NCBI GenBank assembly: GCA_945870225.1
Contig: CAMBRF010000012.1
Span: 1 to 64,000, forward strand
Length of the DNA: 64,000 nt
Source of the DNA: PVC group bacterium
Lineage (GTDB): Bacteria; Verrucomicrobiota; Kiritimatiellia; CAIKKV01; CAITUY01
Direction of reading: 5' to 3'
The notes under the pieces were generated by a model. The model searched no databases and was not told the origin of the DNA. It saw only the letters and a program-made list of their open reading frames with translations. Shown here piece by piece: positions 27,100 through 36,247 of the stretch (the first letter of the stretch is position 1; each line of letters starts with the position of its first letter). A program made the translations under genes and the position numbers.

Positions 27100-28242
27100 C
27101 TACCCTCGCCCGTGCTTCCGGTAGTAGGCGAAACCGTCGATCAGCGCCTTCAAGTTCTCCCAGGGAACCCCGGGAGCGATGGAGCTGCTGCCGCCCAGGA
27201 ACAGCCCCTTCTTCGGCCCCTTCTCCACAAGCCACTTGAGCTGCTTCACGACATCTGCAGGCGAGCCCAAAGGCAGCGTGGTGGTCACGGAGACCCCGCC
27301 GACGATCAGCAGGTCGTCGCTGTCACGGGTCTTCATCGCGCAGATTTTCTCGTAGTCCACGCCGTCCTCATACTGAAATCCCTGGAAGCCCCGGATTCCG
27401 GCCTCAATCAGACCCGGCACCATGGGCATGACGTTGCCGTCGCAGTGCCAGATCATTTTAACAGGGCCATGCGTAAGCGGCTCGATGGCCCGGGCGAAGT
27501 GGGGAAACCAGATCTTTTCCAAGCTCTTGATGTTAACCAACGGGCCGCGCGAATCACACATGTCATGGTCCAGCCGGTGGTAGGGAGGCAGAGATCCCTG
27601 CTCATAAGCGAGGGCGGCGGCACGGTTGTAGCACGCCCAGACATCCGCCTGCAGGGCGAAGTACCGCTCCATCAAATCCGGATAAAGGGCGTAGGCCATG
27701 AAATAGTTTTCATAGCCATAGATGTAATACGCCAGGCCGGGAAAGCCGATCCATCCATAAGGCGTCTTGAGCATGTCCCCGCCGATGCGGGCCTGTTCCG
27801 CACGTTCCCGTTCAAGGATCCAGCGCACCCGCCCCTCGATGTCCACGGATTGGGCTTCCTTGACGAGTTTCGGGAAGACGATCTTTTCCAGATGCTCGGC
27901 CACGGCTTCGGGCGAGTCGATGACGATTCCGTCGCAGACAATCTGCTGGGCACCGGTAGTGGCGGTGCGCTCCTTTGGCGTCTCGTATCCGTGTGTCCCC
28001 ATCGAAAGCGGGTTGTCCCATAGATACTGGTCGACCATGCAGCAGGAGGCATTGCGCAGCATTTCCAGATAGGTGGGCTCGGGGTTCTTTACGTAGGTTC
28101 CTTCTGGAACCCCAGCGATGCGGTCAATCATCCGGTGCTCCATGGGATTGATCAACCAGATGGGGATTCCCTGTGTCGCAACACCGTTCAGGGCGTCGAG
28201 GACGAGGGTCTGATTCTCGGAGCGGGTGACGGGGGGGGACAT
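27100..28242 (-). CDS. Uroporphyrinogen-decarboxylase-like protein, probable corrinoid-linked methyltransferase
   Basis: 380 residues with the URO-D superfamily TIM-barrel layout: an N-terminal RENQTLVLDALNG-type start region, a central IWHCDGNVMPMVPGLIEAG (HxDG) and a C-terminal GGVSVTTTLPLGSPADVVKQ. This branch lacks the haem-pathway context and usually acts as a methyltransferase component or in degradation of methylated compounds. Cys/His candidates for zinc include the HCDG motif and Cys66/67. It is divergent from an AraC regulator with 139 bp between, a common arrangement for a substrate-induced gene. Substrate unknown. Confidence 0.75.
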   Translation of the reverse strand: MSPPVTRSENQTLVLDALNGVATQGIPIWLINPMEHRMIDRIAGVPEGTYVKNPEPTYLEMLRNASCCMVDQYLWDNPLSMGTHGYETPKERTATTGAQQIVCDGIVIDSPEAVAEHLEKIVFPKLVKEAQSVDIEGRVRWILERERAEQARIGGDMLKTPYGWIGFPGLAYYIYGYENYFMAYALYPDLMERYFALQADVWACYNRAAALAYEQGSLPPYHRLDHDMCDSRGPLVNIKSLEKIWFPHFARAIEPLTHGPVKMIWHCDGNVMPMVPGLIEAGIRGFQGFQYEDGVDYEKICAMKTRDSDDLLIVGGVSVTTTLPLGSPADVVKQLKWLVEKGPKKGLFLGGSSSIAPGVPWENLKALIDGFAYYRKHGRG

Positions 28243-28308
28243 AATGAACCTCCAAATGGGCTGCGTTTAGCTATCGGCCATGATAAGGATATGATCGCCA
28301 CATGTGAA

Positions 28309-28324
28309 TCGCATATCGATGCGA
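28309..28324. promoter_or_regulatory. Inverted repeat between the URO-D-like and AraC genes
   Basis: TCGCAT-ATCG-ATGCGA has perfect 6-bp arms and lies in the shared divergent promoter region, 58 bp before the AraC start codon. It is a candidate regulator site; AraC proteins more often bind direct repeats, so another factor is possible. Confidence 0.4.
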
Positions 28325-28381
28325 TACGACAAAATATGCTTTATAAAACATGATTAATCCATAGACTGGAAAGACAAATAT

Positions 28382-29221
28382 ATGGATAAATTAGCCAAAC
28401 AGATTCAAGCCCTGGCCGATTTCGTAAACCGGACACCCGCGTTGCGGGTCGTCTACGCCGCCCTCTGCCGAACGCGCAGCAGCACGCCGCCAATGCCCTA
28501 TGTCGGGTTGGTGTTCCAGGCGATCGGCGAATATCGGGAGGTCGTCGTGGCAGGCCGTCAGACCCGTCTGCCTCACGGACACATATCGATTATGAGTTCC
28601 CAGCAGGGGTCGTATACCTCGACCCCCGTCGAGGATACGGGCTTCTGGGTGGTGACGGTAAACGTGGGGACGGATCCGGCCTTTGCCGCCCTGGCGCGGC
28701 ACCCCCAGCTGCTCACCGCGCCGGTGGTGCGGCGAGAGGCGCTCACGGCGCTATATGCGACCGTGGCAGAGCGCTATCTGCAGACCGGGGGGATCGCGCA
28801 ACTCCGACTGAAGGCGGCGATCCTCGAGTTGATGACTTTTGCGTTGGAAGAGGTATCCGGTGCCGGAGCGGCGCGGTTGGCACCTCCCTTCGTGGAAGCG
28901 GCGGAGTCCCACATGCGCTCGCACCTGACCGAGGCGCAACTGACCGTGGGGAACATCGCACAGGCGGCCCATGTGAGTGTGCGGCACTTGGACCGTCTGT
29001 TCCGCAAGTGGCGAGGGATGTCGCCCATGCAGTATCTGCGCGACCTGCGCCTGCGCCGCGCGCGGGCGTTGCTGGAGTCATCAGGCTTGCGGGTGTCGGA
29101 GATCGCCCGGGAGGTCGGGTTCGAGGATCCGCTCCACTTTTCGCGCGTCTTCCGGGTCGCCATGGGGTGCAGCCCCCTGGCCCACCGGAAGACCACGCTG
29201 AACCCGCCTGACCACAATTGA
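28382..29221 (+). CDS. AraC-family transcription regulator
   Basis: 279 residues. The N-terminal half (residues 1-165) is a cupin-like sensory domain. The C-terminal half carries the double helix-turn-helix of AraC/XylS proteins: LTVGNIAQAAHVSVRHLDRLFRKW for the first and VSEIAREVGFEDPLHFSRVFR for the second (family hallmark regions), linked by MSPMQYLRDLRLRRARALL. It probably controls the divergent URO-D-like gene in response to a sugar- or methyl-compound ligand. No strong ribosome site is visible before the ATG. Confidence 0.92.
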   Translation: MDKLAKQIQALADFVNRTPALRVVYAALCRTRSSTPPMPYVGLVFQAIGEYREVVVAGRQTRLPHGHISIMSSQQGSYTSTPVEDTGFWVVTVNVGTDPAFAALARHPQLLTAPVVRREALTALYATVAERYLQTGGIAQLRLKAAILELMTFALEEVSGAGAARLAPPFVEAAESHMRSHLTEAQLTVGNIAQAAHVSVRHLDRLFRKWRGMSPMQYLRDLRLRRARALLESSGLRVSEIAREVGFEDPLHFSRVFRVAMGCSPLAHRKTTLNPPDHN

Positions 29222-29254
29222 TGATCCACGGGTTGCCCTTGACTCAGCTTCCAC

Positions 29255-30541
29255 TCAGATTGCCGCCCTTGACGACCCTTGTCCTGCGCAAGCTGAGTTC
29301 TGATTAGCCAAGGCGGCTCTCCCTGTGGCCGACGCATAGACGGCCCGGGCATAGGGGAACGGGCTCAGGGCCCGGTCCAGAATGCCGAGGCTGTGCGCGA
29401 TCGTCAGGCCATAGTTCGTGATGGCCACCCCGCTGGCCCGCGCCTGCTCAATGCGCGACAGCATTTGCCGCCGGTTCCACATGCAGGCCCCGCAATGCAC
29501 AATCAATTTGAAACCGCTGATATCATCGGGATACTCGCAGCCCGCCGTGGTCACAATATCCAGTTTCCCGCCCACATACTGCTCCAGCCAGCGCGGAATC
29601 TTCACGCGCCCGATATCCTCACCGGTCGGATGATGCGTACAGGCCTCGCCCACCAGGATCCGATCACCCGGCTTTAAGCGGTCAATGGCCGCCGCGCCGC
29701 GCACCAGTTCCGCCAGATCGCCTTTGAACCGCGCAAACAGAATGGAAAAACCCGTCACCGGAATATCCGGCGGCGTATCAGCCACCACCTTGAGAAATTC
29801 CTGACTGTCCGTCACCACCAACACCGGCGGCCGGTTCAGACGCGCCAGAGCATCGGATAACTCCCGCTCCTTGACCACCATGGCATAGCCATCCTGGTCA
29901 AGAATATCGCGCAGGGTCTGAACCTGAGGCAGGATCAAACGGCCCTTCGGCGCCTCAATGTCAATGGGCACCACCAGTACGACCAGTTCGCCGGCCGGAA
30001 CGAGATCGCCGATCAGACTCGGCGCATTGAGAAAATCATCGGGCGTCGCCGCGATGATGGCCTGCCGCAGGGACTCCAGACCAGCACCGGTCACCGCGCT
30101 GACACCGACCACGGGCTTGATGCCCGCGGCGCCAAGCTGATCCTCCAGCGCAAGGTCGGCCCGCAAATCGCTCTTGGACGCCACCACGATCACCGGCGTC
30201 TTTTTCTTCGCGAAAAGATCCAGCAGCCGCCGTTCGTAGTCCTGCCACGCATCCGTGACCAGCACGGCCAGATCGGTCCGCTGGACCACCCCCATGGTCT
30301 TGGCCACACGCAACTCGCCCAGCGCCCCGACATCGTCCACGCCGGCCGTGTCGACAAACAACACCGGCCCGATCGGTTGCAGTTCCATGGCCTTTTCCAC
30401 CGGGTCGGTCGTTGTGCCGGCCGTGGCGGAAACAATCGAAACCTGCTGTCGCGTCAGGGCGTTGAGAATGGAGGACTTCCCGACGTTCCGCCGTCCGAAA
30501 ATCCCGATCTGCAACCTCAGTCCTTTGGGTGTTCCCTGCAC
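29255..30541 (-). CDS. hydF: [FeFe]-hydrogenase H-cluster maturation GTPase HydF
   Basis: About 428 residues. The N-terminal GTPase domain has the P-loop GRRNVGKSS and DTAGVDD. The C-terminal FeS domain holds the HydF hallmarks ACTHHPTGEDIGRVKIP and HCGACMWNRRQM, with three conserved Cys for the [4Fe-4S] cluster that scaffolds the di-iron precursor. The start is taken as GTG at 30541 (VQGTPKGLRLQIGIFG), 4 bp after the wrbA stop and preceded by AGGA; the upstream in-frame stretch reads through wrbA and has no family likeness. HydG lies 8 kb away; HydE and HydA are not in the window. Confidence 0.93.
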   Translation of the reverse strand: MQGTPKGLRLQIGIFGRRNVGKSSILNALTRQQVSIVSATAGTTTDPVEKAMELQPIGPVLFVDTAGVDDVGALGELRVAKTMGVVQRTDLAVLVTDAWQDYERRLLDLFAKKKTPVIVVASKSDLRADLALEDQLGAAGIKPVVGVSAVTGAGLESLRQAIIAATPDDFLNAPSLIGDLVPAGELVVLVVPIDIEAPKGRLILPQVQTLRDILDQDGYAMVVKERELSDALARLNRPPVLVVTDSQEFLKVVADTPPDIPVTGFSILFARFKGDLAELVRGAAAIDRLKPGDRILVGEACTHHPTGEDIGRVKIPRWLEQYVGGKLDIVTTAGCEYPDDISGFKLIVHCGACMWNRRQMLSRIEQARASGVAITNYGLTIAHSLGILDRALSPFPYARAVYASATGRAALANQNSACAGQGSSRAAI

Positions 30542-30545
30542 GTCT

Positions 30546-31160
30546 CTATTTCCTGGCCAGCTTGGCCGCGACCTCGGCCACATGGCGCCCCTGGAACTGC
30601 GCGATCGCCAGTTCGTTTTCACTGGGCATCCGGGAGCCGTCCGCATCCGATAGGGTTGTCGCACCATAGGGTGAGCCGCCTGAGATTTCCTTCATGTTCA
30701 GCAGACGGGGTTCCGCGTAGGGGACACCCACAATCACCATACCGTGATGAATCAGGGTAGTGTGAAAGCTTGTGATGGTGGTTTCCTGACCCCCATGCTG
30801 CGAGGCCGTCGAGACGAACACGCTCCCCACCTTGCCGATCAGCGCACCCGACATCCACAACTGGGTCGTGCGGTCCAGAAAACCCCGCATCTGGGCGCAC
30901 ATGTTCCCGAAGCGCGTCGGGGTGCCGAAAATGATCGCATCGGCTTCGGCCAACTTCTCAACCTGTGCCACCGGTATGTGCGCAAAGGTGTCGCGCGCCT
31001 TTTTGGCTCCCGCCTTGATCAGCGCCTCATCCGGGATGATCTCCGGAACCTGAAACAAGGTCACCTCAGCCCCGGGAACCTGCCGGGCACCCGCCGCAAC
31101 CGCTTCAGCCATCTGGTAGACATGCCCATACATGCTGTAAAAAACAACTTGTACTTTCAT
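30546..31160 (-). CDS. wrbA: WrbA-type NAD(P)H:quinone oxidoreductase (flavodoxin fold)
   Basis: 204 residues. FMN-binding features are [14 protein letters not shown] (phosphate loop), [18 protein letters not shown] and [12 protein letters not shown], all typical of WrbA. It reduces quinones by two electrons and protects against oxidative stress. AAGGAGG precedes the ATG at 31160. It is directly followed by hydF, an unusual pairing that suggests shared expression under reducing or oxygen-stress conditions. Confidence 0.92.
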   Translation of the reverse strand: MKVQVVFYSMYGHVYQMAEAVAAGARQVPGAEVTLFQVPEIIPDEALIKAGAKKARDTFAHIPVAQVEKLAEADAIIFGTPTRFGNMCAQMRGFLDRTTQLWMSGALIGKVGSVFVSTASQHGGQETTITSFHTTLIHHGMVIVGVPYAEPRLLNMKEISGGSPYGATTLSDADGSRMPSENELAIAQFQGRHVAEVAAKLARK

Positions 31161-31230
31161 CGCCGGCGTCCTCCTTGTTTGATTTATTATTTCAGGGGCG
31201 ATTTTGCGCTTTTCCCCGCCCCCCCGCAAA

Positions 31231-31269
31231 GAAAAAGCGCAGCACCCCCGGTTGGGACGTGCTGCGCTT
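31231..31269 (-). terminator. Rho-independent terminator after pckG
   Basis: On the minus strand a perfect 11-bp stem (AAGCGCAGCAC/GTGCTGCGCTT) is followed by a T-rich run. It begins 24 bp after the pckG stop and separates pckG from wrbA-hydF. Confidence 0.85.
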
Positions 31270-31292
31270 CAATCTACTCCGAACTCTCACCT

Positions 31293-33095
31293 TCAGGCAT
31301 TCAGCCGACTCTTCAATCCTTCCAGTTCCTGCTTGAGGGCTTTCGGCAGACGATCACCAAGCTTCTCGTAATAGCCGGCGATATCCACCGCTTCGTTCTT
31401 CCACCCCTCGGCATCCACGGACAACAGCGCCTTGATCTCATCCTTGCTGATCTTGAGACCCGACACATCCAGCCCATCCTCCGCCGGCAGGTTTCCGATC
31501 GGGGTTTTGACGGCCTTGGCCGTGCCTTCCACGCGCTCGCAGATCCATTTCAGCACGCGGCTGTTCTCGCCGTAACCCGGCCAGAGCCACTTGCCTTCGG
31601 GGCTCTTCCGGAACCAGTTGACAAAGAAGACCTTCGGCAGTTTGCTGCGATCCGTACGGCCGGCCATGGACAACCAGTGGGTAAAGTAGTCGCCCATGTT
31701 ATAACCGCAGAAGGGCAGCATGGCGAAAGGATCGCGACGCAGCACGCCCGCCTTGCCGAGCGCGGCCGCAGTGGTCTCGGATCCCGTCGAGGAGCCCATA
31801 AACACTCCGTGTTCCCAACTGAAGGCCTCGTTGACCAGAGGGATGGTCGAGGGCCGGCGGCCGCCGAACAGGAACGCCGAGATCGGAACACCCTTGGCGC
31901 TTTCCCATTCGGGATCGATCACCGGACACTGCAAAGCCGGAGCCGTGAAACGTGCGTTCGCATGCGCAGCCTTACGCCCGCAATCCGGGGTCCACTCCTT
32001 GCCTTCCCAGTCAATCGCCTTGGCCGGCGCGGGAACACCCATATCCTCCCACCAGATGTCACCCTCGGGCGTCAACGCCACATTCGTGAAGATCGTATTG
32101 CGCGTGATCGTCTTCATCGCATTCGGGTTCGACTGGTCCGAGGTCCCCGGCGCAACGCCGAAGAAGCCTGATTCCGGGTTCATGGCATACAGGCGGCCAT
32201 CCTCACCCACGCGGATCCAGGCGATATCGTCGCCCAGGCAGCGCACAGACCAACCCGGCAGGGAGGGCTGCATCATCGCCAGATTGGTCTTACCGCAGGC
32301 GCTCGGGAACGCCGCACAGACATAGTGCTTCTTGCCCGCCGGCGAGGTCAGCGCCAGAATGACCATGTGCTCCGCCATCCAGCCTTCCTTGCGGGCCACC
32401 ACCGAGGCGACGCGCAGCGCCAGACACTTCTTGCCGAGCAACGCATTGCCGCCGTAACCGGACCCGTAGGACCAGATCGCCGGCTCATCCTGAAAATGAA
32501 CGATGTACTTCTTGGCCGGATCGGGCTGACAGGGCCAGAAATCATCCTTCTGCCCGGGCTTCAACGGCGCGCCGACCGAATGCAGACAGGGAATAAAGGT
32601 TCCCGCCGCGCCCAGCTTGTCCAGCACCGCCTGCCCCATGCGCGTCATGATGCGCATATTCACCACCACGTAGGGCGAATCCGTGATCTCAATGCCGATC
32701 TTGGCAATGGGCGAATCCAGCGGGCCCATGGAGAAGGGAATCACGTACATCGTGCGCCCTTCCATGCTGCCGGCGAAAAGTCCCTTCATGGTCTCCTTCA
32801 TGGCGACCGGATCGGCCCAGTTGTTCGTGGGGCCGGCGTCTTCCTTGTTCTTGCAGGAAATGTAGGTGCGGTCTTCCACACGGGCCACATCGCTGGCATG
32901 GGACCGGGCCAGGAAGCAGCCGGGGCGCAGCTTTTCGTTAAGCGGCGTAAAGGTTCCGCCCTTCACCATCAACTGGCACAAGGCGTTGTATTCGGCGTCG
33001 GATCCGTCACACCAATGGATCTTGGCGGGTTTGCACAGGGTGGCCGTTTCGTGGACCCAGGCGACTAGTTTACTGTTCTTCGTCGGTTCACTCAT
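31293..33095 (-). CDS. pckG: Phosphoenolpyruvate carboxykinase (GTP)
   Basis: 600 residues, the usual length of the GTP-dependent enzyme that interconverts oxaloacetate and PEP. The kinase-type P-loop [12 protein letters not shown] (about residue 265) and the GTP-type segments [19 protein letters not shown] and [10 protein letters not shown] are clear. The ATG at 33095 has AAGGAG upstream. In anaerobes the enzyme often runs towards oxaloacetate during succinate or propionate fermentation; here the direction cannot be told. A strong terminator follows. Confidence 0.96.
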   Translation of the reverse strand: MSEPTKNSKLVAWVHETATLCKPAKIHWCDGSDAEYNALCQLMVKGGTFTPLNEKLRPGCFLARSHASDVARVEDRTYISCKNKEDAGPTNNWADPVAMKETMKGLFAGSMEGRTMYVIPFSMGPLDSPIAKIGIEITDSPYVVVNMRIMTRMGQAVLDKLGAAGTFIPCLHSVGAPLKPGQKDDFWPCQPDPAKKYIVHFQDEPAIWSYGSGYGGNALLGKKCLALRVASVVARKEGWMAEHMVILALTSPAGKKHYVCAAFPSACGKTNLAMMQPSLPGWSVRCLGDDIAWIRVGEDGRLYAMNPESGFFGVAPGTSDQSNPNAMKTITRNTIFTNVALTPEGDIWWEDMGVPAPAKAIDWEGKEWTPDCGRKAAHANARFTAPALQCPVIDPEWESAKGVPISAFLFGGRRPSTIPLVNEAFSWEHGVFMGSSTGSETTAAALGKAGVLRRDPFAMLPFCGYNMGDYFTHWLSMAGRTDRSKLPKVFFVNWFRKSPEGKWLWPGYGENSRVLKWICERVEGTAKAVKTPIGNLPAEDGLDVSGLKISKDEIKALLSVDAEGWKNEAVDIAGYYEKLGDRLPKALKQELEGLKSRLNA

Positions 33096-33246
33096 GGTCT
33101 TCTCTTGCTCCTTTTTGTTTAAAGAATGCGACCCTCCGCATCCGCTGGCACCTGCTGATTTTCTCTCTAAGCAGGCCCAAAGTTGGCGGCGGAGTCTACC
33201 GGTCATACCCCTTGAAAACAAGCGAAAAGTCGTAAAAATGCAAAGA

Positions 33247-33270
33247 AGTCAGAATTCAGAATCCAGAACA
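33247..33270. repeat. AGAATTCAGAATCCAG-type short repeat
   Basis: A single short copy of the family seen at 2901-2930 and 4491-4528. The surrounding gap 33096-33463, upstream of pckG, shows no gene and no clear promoter match. Confidence 0.6.
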
Positions 33271-33463
33271 AGAGAAGACTAGGATAAAAGGCCTGTAGCC
33301 GGTGCTTCGCACGTGACACAAGGCCATAGCGATCTTCGATGACTTGTTTTCATTCTGATTTCTGCCCCCCTGTGTCGCTGTATTGTTTTCAGTATTTTCC
33401 CCCATTAAAATCAGGGTTTCCCTGATTGCGCGAAAAGCGGGCTTCCTCTAGCCTGTGCGCGAA

Positions 33464-33694
33464 ATGAACACCAAGTCGAGAGTCGGATGCTTGATCGCAA
33501 GCGCGGGCGGACTGTTGGCGCAGGTTGCGTCGGCCTCTCATACCTACGGCCCCGTGGCCCAGACAGGCGGATTCCTCCGCACTCTCGAGGGTCATCCCGT
33601 GCTGAGCACTCTCATTCGCCTGTGGATACTGGCGATGGCCCTGATCGCGGGCGCGGTCGTTGTCGCCGCCCTGATCAGGCCGACTGCCCGCTAA
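33464..33694 (+). CDS. Small protein with signal peptide and C-terminal membrane helix
   Basis: 76 residues. A signal-peptide-like N terminus (MNTKSRVGCLIASAGGLLAQ, cut near VASAS) is followed by a short soluble part. A single membrane helix (about 50-70) ends in Arg-rich ALIRPTAR. This resembles the layout of a sorted or tail-anchored protein but has no PEP-type motif. Its last 20 bp overlap the 3' end of cstA on the other strand. No good ribosome site is visible, and I do not recognise the family. Confidence 0.4.
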   Translation: MNTKSRVGCLIASAGGLLAQVASASHTYGPVAQTGGFLRTLEGHPVLSTLIRLWILAMALIAGAVVVAALIRPTAR

Positions 33695-35369
33695 GGGTCT
33701 TCCCGGGCCGCCTCACCACCAGACTGTAGAAGCTCTCGATAATCAGCCAGACGCTGAGAACCAGCAGCACCACGCCCACCACGCCTGATATCCATCCGTC
33801 CGGCTTCAAGGCCTGCCCGGTCCGAACCGCGCGCACGAACGGAACAACCTGCAAATACAGCGACCAGAGCGTCATCGTCATCATGAAGGCCATCGGGACC
33901 AACGCAATCCAGGCGCTGCGGCCCATGCGCAACATCCACACCGAGACCGCAAGCAGAATCAGACTGGCAAGCAACTGGTTGCTGGTACCGAAAATCGGCC
34001 AGGCCAGCAGGTAAGCCTTCTCCTTGGTCACCAGCAGAAAGGCCATCGGCAGCAACAGGCTGACCGCCGTGGCGATCACGGCACCCGCCGTCCCCTTGAG
34101 GCCCAGAAGTTCCTGAAGGATGTAGCGGCTCAGGCGTGTACACACGTCCAACGTGTCATAAACAAACGTCGAGAACGCCAGCAGCGCAAAGGGGAAAGCC
34201 ACGGCAAAACCGATGCCGACCAGCCCCATGGATCGGGCCACCCCGTTGGCATACACCGTGTTAGGATCGGACTTCAACATTTCCGACCCGAGCGGCAGCA
34301 TCATCACAGTCCCAAGGGCCAGTACCGCCACCAGTCCTTCCAGCAGCATACCCCCGTAACCCACCAGGCGTGCATCGCTTTCCTTGGCCAGTTGCCGCGC
34401 CGTGGTGCCGGAGCTGACAATGCCGTGGAAACCGGAGCAGGCTCCACAGGCCACGGTAATGAACAACACCGGGAACAACATTTTCCCATTCACCACACTG
34501 GCCCAGCCCCCCGTCAGGTTGAGCGCCGGATACTGGATCGTATAGCCGCCAAAAAAGGCCCCCACCAGTCCGGCGCCAATGGTCAGATAGAGCAGCCAGC
34601 CGCCCAAATATCCCCGTGGCTGGAGCAGAAGCCAGATTGGAAGGATCGACGCCACAAAACAATAGGCCAGCAGGATCATGTTCCACTGCCGCACCGACAA
34701 CCCGTTCAACGTGTCCAGCAAGGGTTGCGGCAGATGGGGACCCACCCACACAATCAACAGCACCACCGGAATGAAAATGGCGGTTGCCAGCCACAGATTC
34801 ATGCGCGCCTTGTAGAGCAGCACGCCCAACACCAAGCTGGCCATCAGATAGAGAATCGAGGACCCGGCCACGGCAGGACCATACGCCTGCCCGCCCTGAA
34901 CGCTCTTAAAGGTCTGGGCCGTGATATCCGTGAAGGCGATAATCACATATTCCAGACACAACCAGACAAACACCAGGAAGAGCAGATGCGAGGTGCGGGA
35001 CATATGCGCCTTGACCACCTCGCCCATCGAAGTCGCCTTATGCCGGATCGACGCGACCAAAGAGGCATAATCATGCACTCCGCCAATCAGCACGGAACCG
35101 AAGAGGATCCATAACAGGGCCGGCAGCCACCCAAACCAGATACCGGCCAAAATCGGCCCGATAATCGGCCCGGCCGCCGCAATGGCGGAAAAATGCTGAC
35201 CCAGCAAAAGCGCGGGCTTGGCCGGAACATAGTCGACCCCATCGTTGATCTCGCAGGCCGGAGTGGGACGGCGGTCATCGAGCGGCAGGCGATCACTCAG
35301 GATGCGCCCGTAGAAGCGATACGCGAGCAGAAACACCAGCATGGCCAGGGCAACAATTTGAATAATCAT
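33675..35369 (-). CDS. cstA: Carbon-starvation protein CstA, peptide/pyruvate permease family
   Basis: 564 residues with about 16 hydrophobic helices. CstA hallmarks include DYVPAKPALLLGQHFSAIAAAGPI split across helix 2, FGSVLIGGVHDYASL and CGACSGFHGIVSSGTT. Family members import peptides or pyruvate during nutrient limitation. The length is shorter than the about 700 residues of E. coli CstA and matches the short branch. It stands alone after pckG in reading direction, divergent from crcB. Confidence 0.93.
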   Translation of the reverse strand: MIIQIVALAMLVFLLAYRFYGRILSDRLPLDDRRPTPACEINDGVDYVPAKPALLLGQHFSAIAAAGPIIGPILAGIWFGWLPALLWILFGSVLIGGVHDYASLVASIRHKATSMGEVVKAHMSRTSHLLFLVFVWLCLEYVIIAFTDITAQTFKSVQGGQAYGPAVAGSSILYLMASLVLGVLLYKARMNLWLATAIFIPVVLLIVWVGPHLPQPLLDTLNGLSVRQWNMILLAYCFVASILPIWLLLQPRGYLGGWLLYLTIGAGLVGAFFGGYTIQYPALNLTGGWASVVNGKMLFPVLFITVACGACSGFHGIVSSGTTARQLAKESDARLVGYGGMLLEGLVAVLALGTVMMLPLGSEMLKSDPNTVYANGVARSMGLVGIGFAVAFPFALLAFSTFVYDTLDVCTRLSRYILQELLGLKGTAGAVIATAVSLLLPMAFLLVTKEKAYLLAWPIFGTSNQLLASLILLAVSVWMLRMGRSAWIALVPMAFMMTMTLWSLYLQVVPFVRAVRTGQALKPDGWISGVVGVVLLVLSVWLIIESFYSLVVRRPGKTLSGQSA

Positions 35370-35540
35370 ATGGCATCCTTACGGAAGGCGGGGGTTATTC
35401 CCGTCCAACGGGTGGCGAACCTAACACAACCCTGCAATCCGCTTCAAGACCGGCATTCAAGAGCAGGTGCACCTTTTCTATTCTAAATTTTCTATATTCT
35501 GGCGTTTTGGCTCAAATACTCAAAAGGAAAGGCTTGTTAT

Positions 35541-35634
35541 GGGAGTGCGGCGGCTTGACGCCGCTTTTCTTCGGCGCGGCTTGACGCGCCGTGCTGTCGG
35601 CCTGTCAAGCCAGGCCTGAGGCATCTGCCCTCCC
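35541..35634. repeat. Three-hairpin element with invariant GCTTGA/TCAAGC loops
   Basis: Three perfect 6-bp hairpins follow one another: GCGGCG-GCTTGA-CGCCGC (35547-35564), GGCGCG-GCTTGA-CGCGCC (35573-35590) and GGCCTG-TCAAGC-CAGGCC (35599-35616). An outer pair GGGAG (35541-35545)/CTCCC (35630-35634) can close them. It fills much of the gap 35370-35699 between cstA and crcB, which holds no gene. Confidence 0.8.
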
Positions 35635-35699
35635 TTTCTGTTTGCCTTGCAGGGCGGGCGCGTGTATCAGGAGGATTCAAAGGAAAGGAAGGCGTAACG

Positions 35700-36092
35700 A
35701 TGTTCCGGGGATTCTGGCCATATTTTTGCGTGGGGATCGGGGGACTACTCGGCAGTCTTTGCCGTTACGGCCTCGCACTGCTGACCCAGGGGCACTCGTT
35801 CGCCCTGCCGCTCGGGACGCTCGGCTCCAACCTTATCGGATGTTTTGTCATCGGACTCCTCACGCAGATCACCGCTGGCACGGAATGGGTCTCGCCAGCC
35901 ACCCGCCTCTTCCTGGCCACCGGGTTCTGCGGCGGATTCACCACCCTGTCGTCGTTGATCTATGAACTGGCCCAGATGGTGAAAACAGGGGAATGGTGGT
36001 ATGCTTTCCTCTATCTCAACGTTACGTTTATAGGCGCCATGGCGGCCTACTATCTGGGAACCCTTCTGGTAAAGGGCGTGCTCAGGGTCTAG
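35700..36092 (+). CDS. crcB: CrcB/Fluc fluoride-ion channel
   Basis: 130 residues with four membrane helices. It carries the Fluc hallmarks GGLLGSLCRYGLAL, GTLGSNLIGCFVIGLL (pore Asn) and GFCGGFTTLSS (Phe/Thr pore track). The protein works as a dual-topology dimer that exports F-. AAGGAAGG precedes the ATG. I looked for a fluoride riboswitch upstream and saw none; the leader is occupied by the three-hairpin repeat. A tandem repeat begins at its stop codon. Confidence 0.95.
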   Translation: MFRGFWPYFCVGIGGLLGSLCRYGLALLTQGHSFALPLGTLGSNLIGCFVIGLLTQITAGTEWVSPATRLFLATGFCGGFTTLSSLIYELAQMVKTGEWWYAFLYLNVTFIGAMAAYYLGTLLVKGVLRV

Positions 36093-36234
36093 GGAGGGAC
36101 GGCGTGTCGCCGTCCGCGGCGCGCAGCATGCGCGCCCTCCCATGGGGTGACGGGTTGAATTTAGGGAGGGACGGCGTGTCGCCGTCCACGGCGCGCAGCA
36201 TGCGCGCCCTCCCATGGGGTGACGGGTTGAATTT
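36091..36234. repeat. Tandem 72-bp repeat folding as two triloop hairpins inside an outer stem
   Basis: Two copies (36091-36162 and 36163-36234) differ at one base in the structured part. Each has stem GACGGCG-TGT-CGCCGTC, stem GGCGCGCA-GCA-TGCGCGCC and an outer pair GGGAG/CTCCC. The first copy starts in the crcB stop codon and the second ends 13 bp before the cbiR-like start codon, so the pair is the whole intergenic region of this gene pair. Confidence 0.9.
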
Positions 36235-36247
36235 TCGAGGGACGATC

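Noticed and set aside
30744-32171. 475-residue open frame on the plus strand
   Set aside because: Antisense to wrbA and pckG, with Arg/His-rich low-information sequence.
35635-35699. Fluoride riboswitch before crcB
   Set aside because: The expected conserved bases and pseudoknot layout are not visible; the leader holds a different repeat element.
35993-36247. 85-residue N-terminal extension of the cbiR-like gene
   Set aside because: It translates the 72-bp tandem repeat twice. The ATG at 36248 has a ribosome site and begins the family sequence.
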